Positions 1 through 12,748 of a stretch of DNA of 64,000 nt are shown piece by piece. Origin of the DNA: Lepraria neglecta (lineage: Eukaryota; Ascomycota; Lecanoromycetes; Lecanorales; Stereocaulaceae); assembly GCA_033220425.1 (NCBI GenBank), contig CM065652.1:2294001-2358000 (forward strand). Direction: 5' to 3'. Below the pieces are notes generated by a model. That model did no database searches, had not been told where the DNA came from, and saw only the letters and a program-made list of their open reading frames with translations. Each line of letters begins with the position of its first letter. The first letter of the stretch is position 1. Both the position numbers and the translations under genes were made by a program.

Positions 1-242
1 GCACCGTGAAGGAGTGGCTTGAATGGAAAGTAAATGGGTTGAGCAAAGGTGTACTTCAATTTCTTTGTTCTCTAAGAACATCGTGATTATAGCTTTAGAC
101 AGGCTCATTCAATAATATCGACGTCAACGAGGTATCATTCTGTATGCATGAATCGTGAAAAGAATCGCTATGCCACTGCAAGGCCCAAGCTCTTGTAGGA
201 TGTCCCCGCGCCTCGTAAATGCAAGCAACGTATCTCTAAAAC

Positions 243-3200
243 TCAGTATCTCTTGTATTTCTATCAATAAGTCAGCAAAGGCAACCTGAACGTCATTACA
301 GATTCGACTTACATCCTCAGTCCTCCTCCGATTCCCAGGATCCAGACTATTCGTCGCACCCATCAAAGTCTGCCCCACAGCCTTACTAACACCCATAGCA
401 GGCCTAAGAATCACAGTAGGAGCATTCCGCAACACAGCCCTCGCAGCGCCCCCAGCCGTCCCACTCTCCAATATCTCTCCAGGCATAGCGATGACAGCAT
501 CCTTGGCAGTAAGCAGATCCCGCTCAAGACTCGCATAGCCGCCACGAAGGCCTTGCACCAAGCCTAGAGGCTGGTCTGCGTAGTGGCTGATCTGTTTCTT
601 TTCCTCCTCTTCAGAGTCCGCATCTTCCCAACCACTCGAAATGTCTGCTCTTGGTGGAGGTGGTGGATTCAAGAGATCTTCGGCACCTTGTAGGATAGTC
701 TGGGTACCGATCGCTAATTTTGCTCCGAGCTTGACGAGCTCGCTTGTCGTGGTTTTTGCGAAGGCTACAGCGCCTTTTTGGAAGCTGCGGACCACTCTGC
801 CATCCTTTTTGTATTCTCGTATCGGTATAACGATCAGGTCGCGAACGCCTCCTCCGACATTGACGAGCGAGCGGAAGGGAGATAGACCTGCAAGGACACC
901 TGGTAGCTGGTTTTGTGTGACATCGGGCATCCATATATTATTGAGGGTCTTTCCAAGTTTGTCAAAACCTGAAACCCCGTAGATGATGACATGTCGTAGC
1001 ACCATGTCCGATTCCTGGAGTATGAAGAAGTTCATGAATTCGTTGGTGTGGCCAGAACGTATGCCCGCGTAGTCGACACGTTTTGGTTTGAAGTCGAGCC
1101 TGACTCGAATAGAGTTGACTTCGACACGCTGGATGAAGGGAGGTTCAGACCTTGAAGTTTCAGCCGGAGTAGAATCGTCCTTGAACTCGAAGAAACGTGT
1201 TATGAAGTCAAGAGCATCTTGATCGACGTGTAGCCGTAGAGGGAGGATGGTTGCCTGACCATCAATTAGCTTGAACGTCGTCTGTCATATCAAGAAAATA
1301 CCTTCAGTATTATCTCAGAGGCTGCGAGGTTAGGCACTGGCTTGACATTCAGGATTTCAAGATGGACCATGCAGGTTCCGCTTTCTCGCTCTCCAGCATC
1401 ATGCATGTATGTCGCAAACTTCTTCCAAGTAGATGTCGGAACGTGGTCGAATATCTCGAGATCTTGCACTCGAACATCGATCGAGCTTTGAGTTTCACCT
1501 GAGTCTGGAGGAAAAACCACCACGTCTGCGGATATACCTTTGAGCTCGAAAGCCATCTTGTGGTGTTTACTACGCCGTAGTCGTAGCTTGCTGGTCTTTG
1601 GTCGTGGAATATGCCCTTGCCGGCTTGGAGAGCCTGACGTTGTAGAAGTGGCATAGCTTCCTGTTTCACTGGCAAGTTCATCGAGGTTATGATTCACTTG
1701 TCGGGCCAGCTCATTAGGATCGCGATTGGCTGGGATGCCGATGTAGATTGAATTGAAGAGAAAGTCGCCAATCACAGATTCTTCCTCCTCTCCAGGATCG
1801 AGAGATTTGCGTATGTCTTTCCGGGACAAGCGCTCTGCAGCTTTGTTCTGAACCTCTTCGACAGCGTGGCTGATTACATCTCGTGTGTGTTGCCAATCAT
1901 ATCCATCAAAGAGATTCCATATGATGTGTACATCGCGTACACGGACTCGGAGGGGACTGGTACGCAACTTAGTGTCGTTGCTCAATTCGTAGGTGTTGTG
2001 CTGGGTATTCGGCCTATGAGCGGTGCCCCCAATAGTTGATTTAGATCCAAAGTGATCGTCTTGATACTCCAGTGGCATGTTTCCAGGTGCAACCTGGGCT
2101 TGTTCTTCGAAGCTTTCCAGCAGGTTCTTATCCCCGATCTCTCGTATCACTGATGGGCTTGCTAAAGATTCCAAATTTTCTTCGAGCATACTGTCTGCGA
2201 TTCCTTCGTATGCTGCTTCGGGGTCGGGGTTGTAGAAACTACTGACGAATTCCAAGTTCTGTGGGACTTCGTCATCTACCATGTCGCCCTCATCAAGCCC
2301 CAATGGTAAGTCGCTGTCGCTTCCATAGTCTCCTTTCGCTGTGGCAAAAGCGTCGCCTGTGAACGAAGCTAACATATCCTCAACTGGAACAACCTCTGTC
2401 CGATATTTCAGCTCTTTACTTGGCGGCATGGGTGGACTTAACCCGTTCATGATACCTAGCAATGTCTGGGTGGAGTCAGCGCAAGACTCAAGCACAAAAA
2501 GCTCGTCCCTGATCTCTATGTCAATCGACTTGCTGCGGTCGCCCTCTGCTTTGACAATCTGCATTGTAGCTTTGGCTGCCGAGATAGTGCTGACAGAAAC
2601 ATAGCCAGTAGCTGATAGAGTTTCAATTTGGCTTCTCCGACCGTCAAGAGATCGACGTTTCGAAGCTGGGTTGGATTGAGTGACATTGCCAATGTCATCG
2701 ATGACCATTATTGAGGCTTTTCTAAGCTCCAATGTTGCGTTGGCCACGCCCTCTCTGGGCATCACGCCAATGAAATGAGTATCTGTCAAGACAACGAGAC
2801 CTTTGGCAGGGGAGCTGCGAGGATTGAGGCCTATGATCGAGTCCCGTAAAGCAATATCGAATCTCAGAGCTTTAGAGCTGGCGGAAGCGTCACTGTTCGC
2901 AGAGACTTGGGCTGAGAGCCTGGGTGGTGAATTCCTGGCAGAGTCGCGACCTGTGAGTGTAGCAACAGAGCTCACCATATCGGCAACAATATTTGCACCA
3001 TCCATGGTTTCTTTGTATCCCATCATGGCCATGATAGTAGAGACATGGTACTCTACACGCGCGTTGTGAAGCTTGATCTTTGCTGTTGGCTCCATCTCGT
3101 TACCAATGAAGCGAGCCATAACCATTGGTAGATGCGCATCTTGGCTGATGTCCTCTGACACTACCTCTCCAACCAATTCTTCGACTTGATTTCGAAGGAG

Positions 3201-6200
3201 GTGTAGAGTTTTGATACCAAGAGCCATCAGGCTTGGGAGAGTGACGTAAGCAAATTCGAGGTCTTGAGAAGACAAGCTGGCCACACCGAACCGGCCGCCA
3301 ACTGTAGCTTCGAGTTTGAATTCGTGAACCAAAGCCAACGTTAACATGCCAGGGCGGTCATCTTCAGGCAGGTATTTTGCGACGGTTGAAAGTTTCTTGA
3401 GGTCTTCGGCGAATGATGGAAAATACTGGAGATCCTCTATGTTTGATATACGACTTTCCAAGCTTTTGACTGTCCCTCGAAGAACGCCGCCTTTACGGCG
3501 TTGACTCAACAGGGTATCCACTAGAATATCGTCATCGCGTTCATACTTGTCTTTTGAGGGAGAGAGTAGAGCGAGCAGCCGGTCTAGATCCCCCTCTTTA
3601 GGCTCTGAGAGATATTCGATCCTCAAATTTGCCACTTTTATTCCAATCGAAGGTTCATATTGAATTCGCTGTAGATACGGTCCGCTGAGATTCATGCGGT
3701 CGACCACAAGACCCAGGCCTTCCGACCGGTTAACGATTTTCATGGCTGTGCTCTCGAGACGTAAAGAGGCTTGTGATCCCCGTAGATCAAATAGAAGGCC
3801 TCCAATCCTCACTGTTACTTTATCTTGCGGCTCGTCTTGGCGAGGTTGTACCGGTTTGCTTGGCTTTGGGGCCTCGAAGTGCACTCCACGAGAGGGCTTG
3901 CTGGGGTGGGAGGTTCTTGCAACGGCCTCTTTGACGGTGACAGTTGACATCATTGAGCTGCCAAGATCAAGCATGCTGCTCAGACCGCCAAACCAGCTGA
4001 AAGTCTCGTCTAGTCGTCGCAGATCGAGGTCGACGTGGAGAGGTAGCGTTGTCAAGTGGATCTCCGTAGTACCGCCAAGTTGCTTGACGGTTACAGCCAT
4101 ATCGTTATCAATAGGGGCGAGGATGTCTCGAGTGGATTCTCTCATCTTCAAGCCGGAGTCAAATGACAGAATGTCATCCGAGGCGTATCCAAAACGAAAT
4201 TTGCCAGCCGACAATTTCAATATAGAAGAACTCCTCGGGTCGCAATGCACAGCCCGAAGGTTCTCAACCTCGGCTCTCAGGAGAACCTCTGAGTCGCTTG
4301 AGAATGTGTGTGTAGGTGTCGTACGCTGCTTGGAACGGGGAGATCTGATTGAGACGCCTTTGACCACATCCAGGAACTTCCAGCATATCTCCTTTATTCT
4401 CAGTCTAAGGTGTTGCTTCTTGGTCAAAGATGATTTTGCGACGTCTATTTTCTTGTTTTCTGGAGGAGAGTCTTTGCGCATAGCGTTCAGTTGTTGGACT
4501 ATTAAGACCGTTATTCTGGTAAGGGCCATATCCCCTAGGACTTGGATTTTCCCTATGTCTATGACTGATGGCTGACCAGAATGCTGAAAGTCATCGATAT
4601 TTGCGGGTTTGGATGCGATGCTTGAAGGCTCGACAAGACTGACGTGTGGGACTCGGCTCGAATTCCTTGGTGGACTTTGATTACTTGTGAACGGTCGTGA
4701 GGTCTCGGATTCAGTGGAGTCGGTGGTTGTATGTGGATTTCCTTGGGGAAGTTCGAGTGAAATGTTCTCGATGGTCATTATTCGTTTCTCCATGATGAAA
4801 GAACTCTTGAAATTTGCCGAAGAGGACTCAGAAGCTTGAGATGAGGTGTTCCCCTGCTTTGTAGACTGAAAAGCTGATTCTGACTCTGTTTGGTTGTCAG
4901 TGGTGGGATTAGATGGACTTGTAGCCACATGCTCTGCTGGAGAATCCATCTCCCCAGGACGCTCACTGGCTGGTCTATCATGTCTGTCAATTCCAAGTCC
5001 ACTTTTTTGTGTGGACCTGCTACCATGATTTTGCGATAAAGAATGGTCCTCAAGAAAGGATGCAATTTGTCCCTCGCCCTCACTTTCTGAGTCAGATTGT
5101 TCCCACTTGCCAGGTAGAGAAATACTCTTATCTTTCCTGTCCGAACCATGGCTTATAGCGCTCATATACATGCTTTCAGCTTCTTCATGACTGAATATTT
5201 TTGATAGTGTGAGATCTTCAGAAGGCGAGATACGATCACTGGCTGGGCTCGAGGAATTCGAGGCTCTCCGGGCGCTGACATATAATCGTGGGCTAGAATC
5301 TGGAGATTCATTTGAAGCTGCATTGTTGTACGTATCGCTCAAATTGTCGGTGCCGAGTCTATGGTCGGAGTTGTCAAGTCCAGAGGATTCTGGCCTATCG
5401 AAATGTGCCGCAAATGTCTCTGGAGGACTTTCGTCACGATATGACGATCCTTGAACAGCGTGGTCATTTGAAAACGACGGCCCAGCATTCGCTGTACCAC
5501 TGTGCGAAGGTGATCCAGGTAAAAAAGCAGAATCTGCTATGGCTCCTTGCGCATCCTGGCTGCGTCCACTGCCTGAATAGAATGAATCTGTAAGCGAGCT
5601 CTTACTGTAGCGGCTGTCCCCAAGAGCGTATCGGTACGCCGAAGCTGCCAAAGCCTCATCATCTTCACCGCTCGTAACATCCTCGAACGATTGGCTAAGC
5701 CCGTTGTTAGGTGACGATTCTAGATCCCTTTGGTTTCGTCGAGGAGAGCTCGTAGAATGGGCACTAGTGGAGGACATCGTTTCTGTGTTCGAGGTCGAAG
5801 ACCTGCTAGGTTTGCTAGCTGACCTGCCCATAGTACTGGCATGTGTTGCCTCAGGAGAGGCTGGCCCAGTCGAACGTGCAAGATTCGCAAACATAGAAGC
5901 TTCAGAGATTAGCATGGCTTGGAGATTGTTGATTGTAACGCGACGGATTTTGTGCACGTTCGCCCCTGAGGTTAATGGGATCTTGTCTCCACTTCTTGTT
6001 GCTGGAAGGCTAGTGACTCCATTCAAGGCTATATCCTCGACAATAAGTCGTATTGTCACAAGCTCCGATCCATCAGAGGAATCACTGCCTGCGGAGCTTT
6101 GAGAAGGCAGGTCCACCTTCAGATTCAGATCTAAAGCCACATCCTGGATCTTCACTTGGATACGGTCTCCAACGCCTTTCAAAAAATCTGCCAGGAATCC

Positions 6201-6950
6201 TGGTAAGGAGATGGCGTTCCCAACACCTAGATCCGACGAGTCGTCGCTGTATTCGCTGGCCGTCTGCGACTGATCCAGATATTGAGATTGTGCAATAGCG
6301 GCCTCTAACTCGGCTTTCTTCTCCTTAGGCTCGGCTTGTAAGAACGACTTCGCCAGATCATCTGTGGTTGGCAAGTGCTCGGAGAGCTCTTCATCATCGT
6401 TGATATCTTTATTCGAAGGGCGATACGGGGGTGACCCTCCAGGATCATGTACACGCGTTTGCGTACTCCTTTGCGGCTCTGCTTTGATGCCCTTGGAGTG
6501 TCTTCCATGGTGAGTTTTGCTCGCTTTGTGTCCGCTCTTTCCTCTTCTCTGCTCCTCGAGGTCTGCATTCACACGCACCTCCACCCCTTGCGCCTCGACC
6601 AATATTCCACTCTGGTACAGGTCCGCAGGAACTGTCAGTCGCAGAAACAGGATCTGAGCTGAAACAATCGCGAGGCTGGAAGGTAGTTGAAGTAAGGCGG
6701 CGAGTTTCTAGAAAGCTGTTCAGTCCTCGATACTAGGAAGCCTGCTTCTGCTGCTTGCAGGACTATGACAAATGCAGAAATCGCTCACCCTTGTATGGAC
6801 GGGTATGTCCCTCAGTTCGACCGTACTCCTCTTGCCCCACGTAATGTCCAGCTTATCAAGATCCAAGGCATCTGTATCCAATAGATCGAGTCGAGATAGC
6901 GCATAGCGCAAGATCCGCTTCTGAAAAAACGAAGGGATAAAGTAGGTCAT
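243..6950 (-). CDS. ATG2: Autophagy-related protein 2 (lipid transfer protein)
   Basis: ATG2 is a rod-shaped bridge protein that moves lipid from the ER to the growing phagophore, working with ATG9 and ATG18. The N-terminus ([20 protein letters not shown]) is the chorein-type start of the family. The C-terminus holds the conserved block around [16 protein letters not shown] and ends [27 protein letters not shown] place exons at 6789-6950, 1302-6707, 313-1254 and 243-260. The three introns are 81, 47 and 52 bp and all GT-AG. Splicing at 1255-1301 restores [17 protein letters not shown]. Total is about 2175 aa, normal for filamentous fungi. Roughly the first third of the large exon beyond the N-terminus is Ser-rich and looks disordered. 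The last exon codes only five residues plus stop and is easily missed. Long open frames on the opposite strand are shadows. Confidence 0.95.
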
Positions 6951-7608
6951 ATTGACTATAGAGAGTCACAAGAAAGAGCGACTATCGAGACTACATAGCC
7001 ATCTCCTTTCTTAACCAAGCACCTTCTATTATGTGGGGGAGTGGGACTGGCGCGTGTTGTTCAAGGATGTCTTGCTGGAGCGGTCTTATAGAAGTAGCGT
7101 GGCTCATATTGGGCAAACGTGTTATGGTTTGGCAAAGATGTGATTCGAGAGCATTTTGTATATACGATAACACAGATGCTGGCTCACAACAAGCAACACA
7201 TGATTGCCTTTACCTCACTTACCTCGACGCCCTAAATCAATGTGACCCAAGAACGTCACTCAAACGGACCGGGCCGAAACTTGCCCCCCACTAGCCAATC
7301 CGGAGATGACACTTTATCCTACCCGAATCAACAACAAGAGAGGAGGATTTAAAGGTAAGATACTACTACATATTTCAGAAAGACTTTTTAGAAATGCAAG
7401 TTCACATGCCACATAAAATTGGCCTGTGGAAGGCATGGTAGCGACTCAAAAGCAGCAAGCGCTCAAAATTGCGGTGATGAGAACATCTGCAAACAGCCTT
7501 CTAAGATGCAAGCATCTTTCCAACGCCAGCTTATGAGTAACAAGGATAATTCAAGATCATAAATGGCATGAGTAATATTGTGCAAGTCGCTAACATCTCC
7601 AAATGCTC
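6951..7608. other. Intergenic: ATG2 upstream region and deaminase 3' side
   Basis: No credible coding sequence or RNA gene seen. It should contain the ATG2 promoter next to 6951 and the 3' UTR of the deaminase next to 7608. Short open frames here have no coding character. Confidence 0.5.
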
Positions 7609-9360
7609 TCATTCCTCGTCACCACCATAATCCACAGCATACTCAAAAACAACCCACTCGCAAAACTTATTCCATTCAGCCGTCCATTCCCTTAACCGCG
7701 AGCCACGTATCCCATCACCATGGATGCCATCCTTGATATCCTTGGTCCAATCCTTCGCCGTTTGATCCTCATATGCTGCCCACCGTACGCTATTCTCCGC
7801 TAGAGATCCGAGTCCAGCCAAGCCAAGGTTCTCCCAACCTTGCAGCGCCTGCCAGAAATCATGGGTCACGCCGTTTTCTCGATGGCCTAGTATAGCTGGA
7901 TCATCGTTTGAAAGACTGCAGGGTACTCCGCGTGCCAAAAGAGCAGGTAAAGGATGAGCTTTGATCGAGCTTGTGAGACGTAGCACCTCGTTTGAAATTG
8001 GACACGACTCGATCAGTATCTTCTTCGTCTTGACCATCTCCAAGAGCAATGGGTGTTTGAACAGCGAAAAGCCGTGGCCGATTCGTCGAGTCCCGAGGAG
8101 GATGGCGTCGAATAGATTTTGGTCTGTCTCGTCGCCATCTCCAAGGCATTCACCTGCGTGGAAGAAGAAGGGCAGATCAACCCCGTTTTCCATGCAGCGT
8201 TTCTTGAACCAGAACAATTCAGGCGTCATGTCCACAAGAGGCCTGCCCTTGTCTTCCTGTCCGACGAGGTCATATCCAGCAATGAGATGAGGGTATTTCA
8301 GCTTCATAGCTATACATTCCTTCATGTGTTCCACGAGTGCTTTCTTCCCCCAGAATCGTAGAGTGGTCCATATGAATCGACATCCCCAGAAGTCATTACC
8401 CTCCTCCGAGGCCTTGAACTTCTTAACTTCCTCATCAAAGACGCGTAGCATATCACTACAGCCTTTCGACGGCTCTTCGCAACCTTCAAGGTAGAAGTCA
8501 TTGTAGAACGTCGATCGAAAGTCTACCCATCTAACCCCGTCCTCCACCAATTGGCGGAGCATACGTTGTATTGAAGCCCGGAATATCGGCTCATAACATT
8601 CCATCGAGTTCAAAGATGGGAAACAGCTCGTAAATTTTCGCCAGATGTCATTGACGCCGCGGTGATGCTGAAGAGATTCTTCGGGGGTGATAGTACACCT
8701 GCTGATTAACCAATTCTTGAAACCCTCTATTCCCCCACTAGGAAAGGCCTCCGCGGCTTCTTTGACCGAGACGAGACTCGTTTGCGCGTAATCTTTACTC
8801 CATATCGAGGCCACGTTTGATGGCAGCGTTTTCGTGTATTGAAATAGCACGAAAGCTTTCTGCCTTCCTTGAGCATCCGATAACGCCTGGTCAGCCTTCA
8901 TTGCCATTCCCTCTACTGCGAGAACCTGGTCGATGAGCCAATCTACATCAATCATGGCATCCTGATGTGCATGTAGCAAAGCTCCCTTTGGCATCTTCTT
9001 CACGATCTGCCATGACTTGGTCTTCTTAATGGTCTCTCGAGCAAGTGTGAACATCATGCCAGGATAAAGGTCCACGCCTCCTTGCTCCGCCAAAACATCC
9101 TGTTGTTGGCTGTTCCATATCGTCTCCCGTTCTTCGGCCAAGATTCGTGAGACTATTGTACATGCTTCTGTAGCCATTGGATTGAGAGATTGACGGAAGA
9201 CATTGTCACTGCGTTGGGACGCTTCTTGCTCTATCAACTGCTCACGACCTTGCAGATATTTCTGTATGAATTGATCCTCGAATTGAGGGAGACCTTCTTC
9301 AATCTCCCAATCCGAAATCTCTGACCCGATCTCAGCCTCCTGGTCCGGATTGGAGGCCAT
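7609..9360 (-). CDS. Adenosine deaminase, ADGF/CECR1-like
   Basis: Predicted to hydrolyse (deoxy)adenosine to inosine plus ammonia. The 583-aa single-exon protein has the metal-site motif LLHAHQDA (HAH at residues 130-132), a later HAGE motif for the catalytic Glu region, and SNDDPAI for the distal Asp pair. It also has ESCPISNEVL, typical of the ADGF branch rather than classical short ADA. There is no signal peptide: the N-terminus is acidic (DQEAEIGSEISDWEIEEG). It is therefore probably intracellular, unlike secreted animal ADGF/ADA2. The next gene upstream, on the opposite strand, is a nucleoside transporter, which suggests uptake and deamination are co-expressed. The family call is strong; the exact substrate is inferred. 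Confidence 0.9.
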   Translation of the reverse strand: MASNPDQEAEIGSEISDWEIEEGLPQFEDQFIQKYLQGREQLIEQEASQRSDNVFRQSLNPMATEACTIVSRILAEERETIWNSQQQDVLAEQGGVDLYPGMMFTLARETIKKTKSWQIVKKMPKGALLHAHQDAMIDVDWLIDQVLAVEGMAMKADQALSDAQGRQKAFVLFQYTKTLPSNVASIWSKDYAQTSLVSVKEAAEAFPSGGIEGFKNWLISRCTITPEESLQHHRGVNDIWRKFTSCFPSLNSMECYEPIFRASIQRMLRQLVEDGVRWVDFRSTFYNDFYLEGCEEPSKGCSDMLRVFDEEVKKFKASEEGNDFWGCRFIWTTLRFWGKKALVEHMKECIAMKLKYPHLIAGYDLVGQEDKGRPLVDMTPELFWFKKRCMENGVDLPFFFHAGECLGDGDETDQNLFDAILLGTRRIGHGFSLFKHPLLLEMVKTKKILIESCPISNEVLRLTSSIKAHPLPALLARGVPCSLSNDDPAILGHRENGVTHDFWQALQGWENLGLAGLGSLAENSVRWAAYEDQTAKDWTKDIKDGIHGDGIRGSRLREWTAEWNKFCEWVVFEYAVDYGGDEE

Positions 9361-9938
9361 GCTTCAGACCAGGGTAGCTGCGCAAGCAAAGCTTAAAGAG
9401 ACAGCTTCAATCTCGTAATACGCCTTTAGTCTCTCCAAACAGTCAACTTAGATCTGGAATATCTAGCATACACCAAAACCTATACCGACGCTTACTATAC
9501 GTGAGATTTTAGACGTAAGGTTTTGAAAGAATCATGGAGAAAAGCCCGATTAGGCAGGTCAAGAGCTCTTATACTTACGAGCAGCGAAACAAAACAGCAG
9601 GGGGGTTATGATGGGATGTACAACCCGGTTGCCGATAAGAGCCAGACTCTTGACCTGCAGTTTGATCGGCAGACCGACTGGCCAACGGTGGTCCCTACGT
9701 AGTAGTTACTCCGCTCAAGGTGATCGTCGGGCTTGGCCGCTGTTGGATACGCTCGCTATCGCCGAAGAGAGTGGGGATCTCAGTTAGAGCTTGATAAAAA
9801 GTGCCTCGTCTCGCAGGATGCTTGAAAATGTTCTGACTTGTTTATGATATTTCGAGGTCTGCCCCGCTGAACACATAAGCGTCCTCTGATTGGGGACCAC
9901 GGACATTGGCTGAAGGATTTCTTAACACCGAAACAATT
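9361..9938. promoter_or_regulatory. Shared divergent promoter region of deaminase and nucleoside transporter
   Basis: About 580 bp separate the two start codons, which face away from each other, so this stretch must hold both promoters. I do not recognise a specific binding site. Confidence 0.55.
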
Positions 9939-12182
9939 ATGGCACCAACAGCAGATTATGTCGATGTGACAGCCACAGACGAGAGCCATAATGCTTCTAC
10001 ACAGCGTCACGTAATCGCAAACGATGACCCAACCCTGGACAAATCCCATGAGCATCATCATATCCACCTCCACCACGATGCGCACGCAGAGAAGGGCAGG
10101 GAAGATGAAGTGGTCTATTCTAAAGGCACAACCTTCGAGAGGAGTACAGTACCGCACCAGGACCCACAAGACCATGACATCCACAGAAGAAAACATGGAG
10201 AGATCGCTGCGGGAGGGCTTCCTGGGATTGAGGATCCCGAGAAGAATGGCTTGAGCCCAATTCTCTCTGAGGAGGATCCCCAGACACACAGCTTTTCGAA
10301 TTTCTACAGAAGATACCGATTGTTCTTCCACCTGTTCATATGGCTGGTCTTTACGGGCTGGTGGATTGCAGGGCTCGTCCTCCACGGCATACACGACCCA
10401 TTGAGCTCGAGGACCGGCTGGCTGAAACCCTTCGTATTTTGGCTTGCTATTACCTTGAGGATTCTATTCTTCCACGTCCCGATCACCATCGTTACGAAGC
10501 CTATGCATTGGGTGTGGAACAAGACCGGTGTGAGGTTTGCAGAACTTTTTCCAGACCGGTATAAGTTACCGCTGGGTGCTTGTCTGGTCGTAGCTGTGAT
10601 ACTCATTGGGGCGTTTGCCAGCCCTGAGTCACTGGACAATTTTCGTGCTGTAATTGGACCCATTGTCTCACTGGAGGACGAACACTGATACCGTGTAGAA
10701 CAGAGCTGTGTCCCTCTTCGGCCTCCTTGTTATAATCGGCGTAATGTGGGCTACCTCGAAAAACCGCAAGGTCAATTACCCGCTATCTAGATGGAGTTCC
10801 CTACTGATGGGTACTTCAGATGGTCAATTGGCATACTGTTATAGTTGGAATGTTTGTGCAATTTATCATAGCCCTCTTTGTTCTTCGATCAAGCGTCGGA
10901 TGTGAGAAAACCACAATCTCTTATGCCGAAAAGACTCGACTTACAACAGATACAGATGACATCTTCAATTTCATCTCCGAGCTAGCTCGAGATGTCTTAG
11001 GTTTCGCAAATCAGGTATTCGAAAGAACTTCCCTCGTTTGAGGCAAACGACTGATCGTCTTCTCAAGGGCACCATCTTCTTGACTGCTACCAGCGTGCCA
11101 TCATTGGGCTGGTTCCTGGTCTCGGTATTACCTGCAATCGTATTCTTCGTCGCCCTGGTCCAGCTACTTTTCTACAACGGCATCCTTCAATGGTTCATCG
11201 AAAAATCCGCTGTCTTCTTCTGGTGGTCTATGCGAGTTTCTGGAGGAGAGGCCGTGGTTGCAGCAGCCTCCCCATTCATCGGACAGGGAGAGTCGGCGAT
11301 GCTGATCAGACCCTTCGTCGCGCATCTCACCCAGGCTGAGCTCCATCAAGTGATGTGTTCAGGATTTGCTACTATCTCAGGTTTGTGACAGGGGGATTCC
11401 TGTCCCCAGAGGAGCCATTATCTCACGTATTAACTTGGCTAACAGGCTCCGTACTCATCGCATACATCTCGCTCGGAGTCAATGCACAAGCTCTCGTCAG
11501 CTCCTGCGTCATGTCCATCCCGGCTTCCCTCGCTATTTCTAAGCTCCGCTACCCAGAAACCGAAGAAACGCTAACGACTGGCCGTGTTGTAATACCGGAC
11601 GACGATGAGCACAAAGCTGCTAACAGTCTGCACGCCTTCGCGAACGGAGCCTGGCTCGGTCTGAAAATCGCAGGAATGATTCTCGCGACCTTGCTTTGTA
11701 TCATTGCCCTGCTAGCACTCGCCAACGGTTTCCTTACCTGGTGGGGGAGGTACCTCAACATTAACAACCCGCCTCTGACCGTCGAGCTCATCGTAGGCTA
11801 CATATGCTATCCTATCGCCTTCCTCCTAGGCGTCCCTCGCAACGGCGATCTCCTGAAGGTCGCGCAACTCATCGGAACGAAATTGATTGCCAACGAGTTC
11901 GTGGCTTACACCGCATTGCAGACAGACCCGGCATATGCCGATTTGTCTCCAAGAAGCCGACTGATTGCTACATACGCACTGTGTGGCTTTGCGAACATTG
12001 GAAGTCTAGGTACCCAGATTGGCGTGCTGAGCCAGATTGCACCTGGAAGAAGCGGAGACGTGTCTAGGCTGGCGCTCAGCGCATTGATTGCTGGGGCACT
12101 CAGTACTTTTACGAGTGCGAGTATCGCGGGATTGTTGATTCAAGATCAGGCGGCCTACTTTACACCCAGTAAAGCAAGTTAA
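9939..12182 (+). CDS. Concentrative nucleoside transporter (CNT/SLC28 family)
   Basis: An integral membrane importer of nucleosides driven by an ion gradient. I read six exons: 9939-10649, 10699-10770, 10820-10901, 10956-11014, 11068-11380 and 11446-12182, giving about 657 aa. The splices restore family blocks NRAVSLFGLL, RSSVGYDIFNFISELARDVLGFANQ and GFATISGSVLIAYISLGVNA. Other CNT hallmarks are GESAMLIRPF in the core and ALCGFANIGSLGTQIG near the C-terminus. The N-terminal 120 or so residues are hydrophilic, His-rich and cytosolic. The start is the ATG at 9939; upstream in-frame codons lack an ATG. The second intron has an unusual GTCAAT donor. It diverges from an adenosine deaminase gene. 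Confidence 0.92.
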
Positions 12183-12748
12183 CGAGGATCTTGGAACCGA
12201 TATATAGAGATGTATGGTCGCAATGAAGGTTCATGATGGGATTGTACCCCATAGTTTTGGAGTAACTGCTTTGAAGACGCCACGGCCATGTTGAACTTTG
12301 AGCCAGAGAGTGCAAATTTTGCAATTTGAACACTACGTAGAGCGGCAGCTTTGCGTTTTTGAGATGATGTTGAGCTCTATCTTCCAATTTCCATTGGCGG
12401 TAGTCCTTTCATGCTTGGAATATCCAGATAAGTAGAGCTTCGTTGTTCGTTCTCAGAGGCAGCAAACCTTGTTGTCTGCCCCATGCAAGAGGGAGTATTT
12501 CCTACATGCAGCGACAAGGAAAAACCGCGGAGAATGAACCCTCAAGGTAAGAATTGAAATGGGAATGACAGTCCAGGGACATCGCATTGCCTTATTCTAC
12601 ATTAATCATCCGCAGCATTCGCTTGAATCACACTACCATCAACGATAACATTATGGCTCCACCCACGCAATGCAACAAAAATGCTCCCTATCCACCTCAG
12701 TGAGACAAAAACGCTCGATTACAGACACAACTCTCCACCAGTGGTTCC
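12183..12748. other. Convergent intergenic region
   Basis: Lies between the stop codons of the transporter (plus) and the E2 gene (minus). It should be 3' UTR and terminator sequence for both. No gene seen. Confidence 0.5.

Noticed and set aside
3694-4575. 293-codon plus-strand open frame opposite ATG2
   Set aside because: Antisense shadow of a well-conserved ATG2 exon, no family resemblance and composition explained by the opposite strand.
9780-10394. 204-codon minus-strand frame overlapping the transporter start
   Set aside because: Cys-rich and without family; it overlaps the antisense of the transporter N-terminus.
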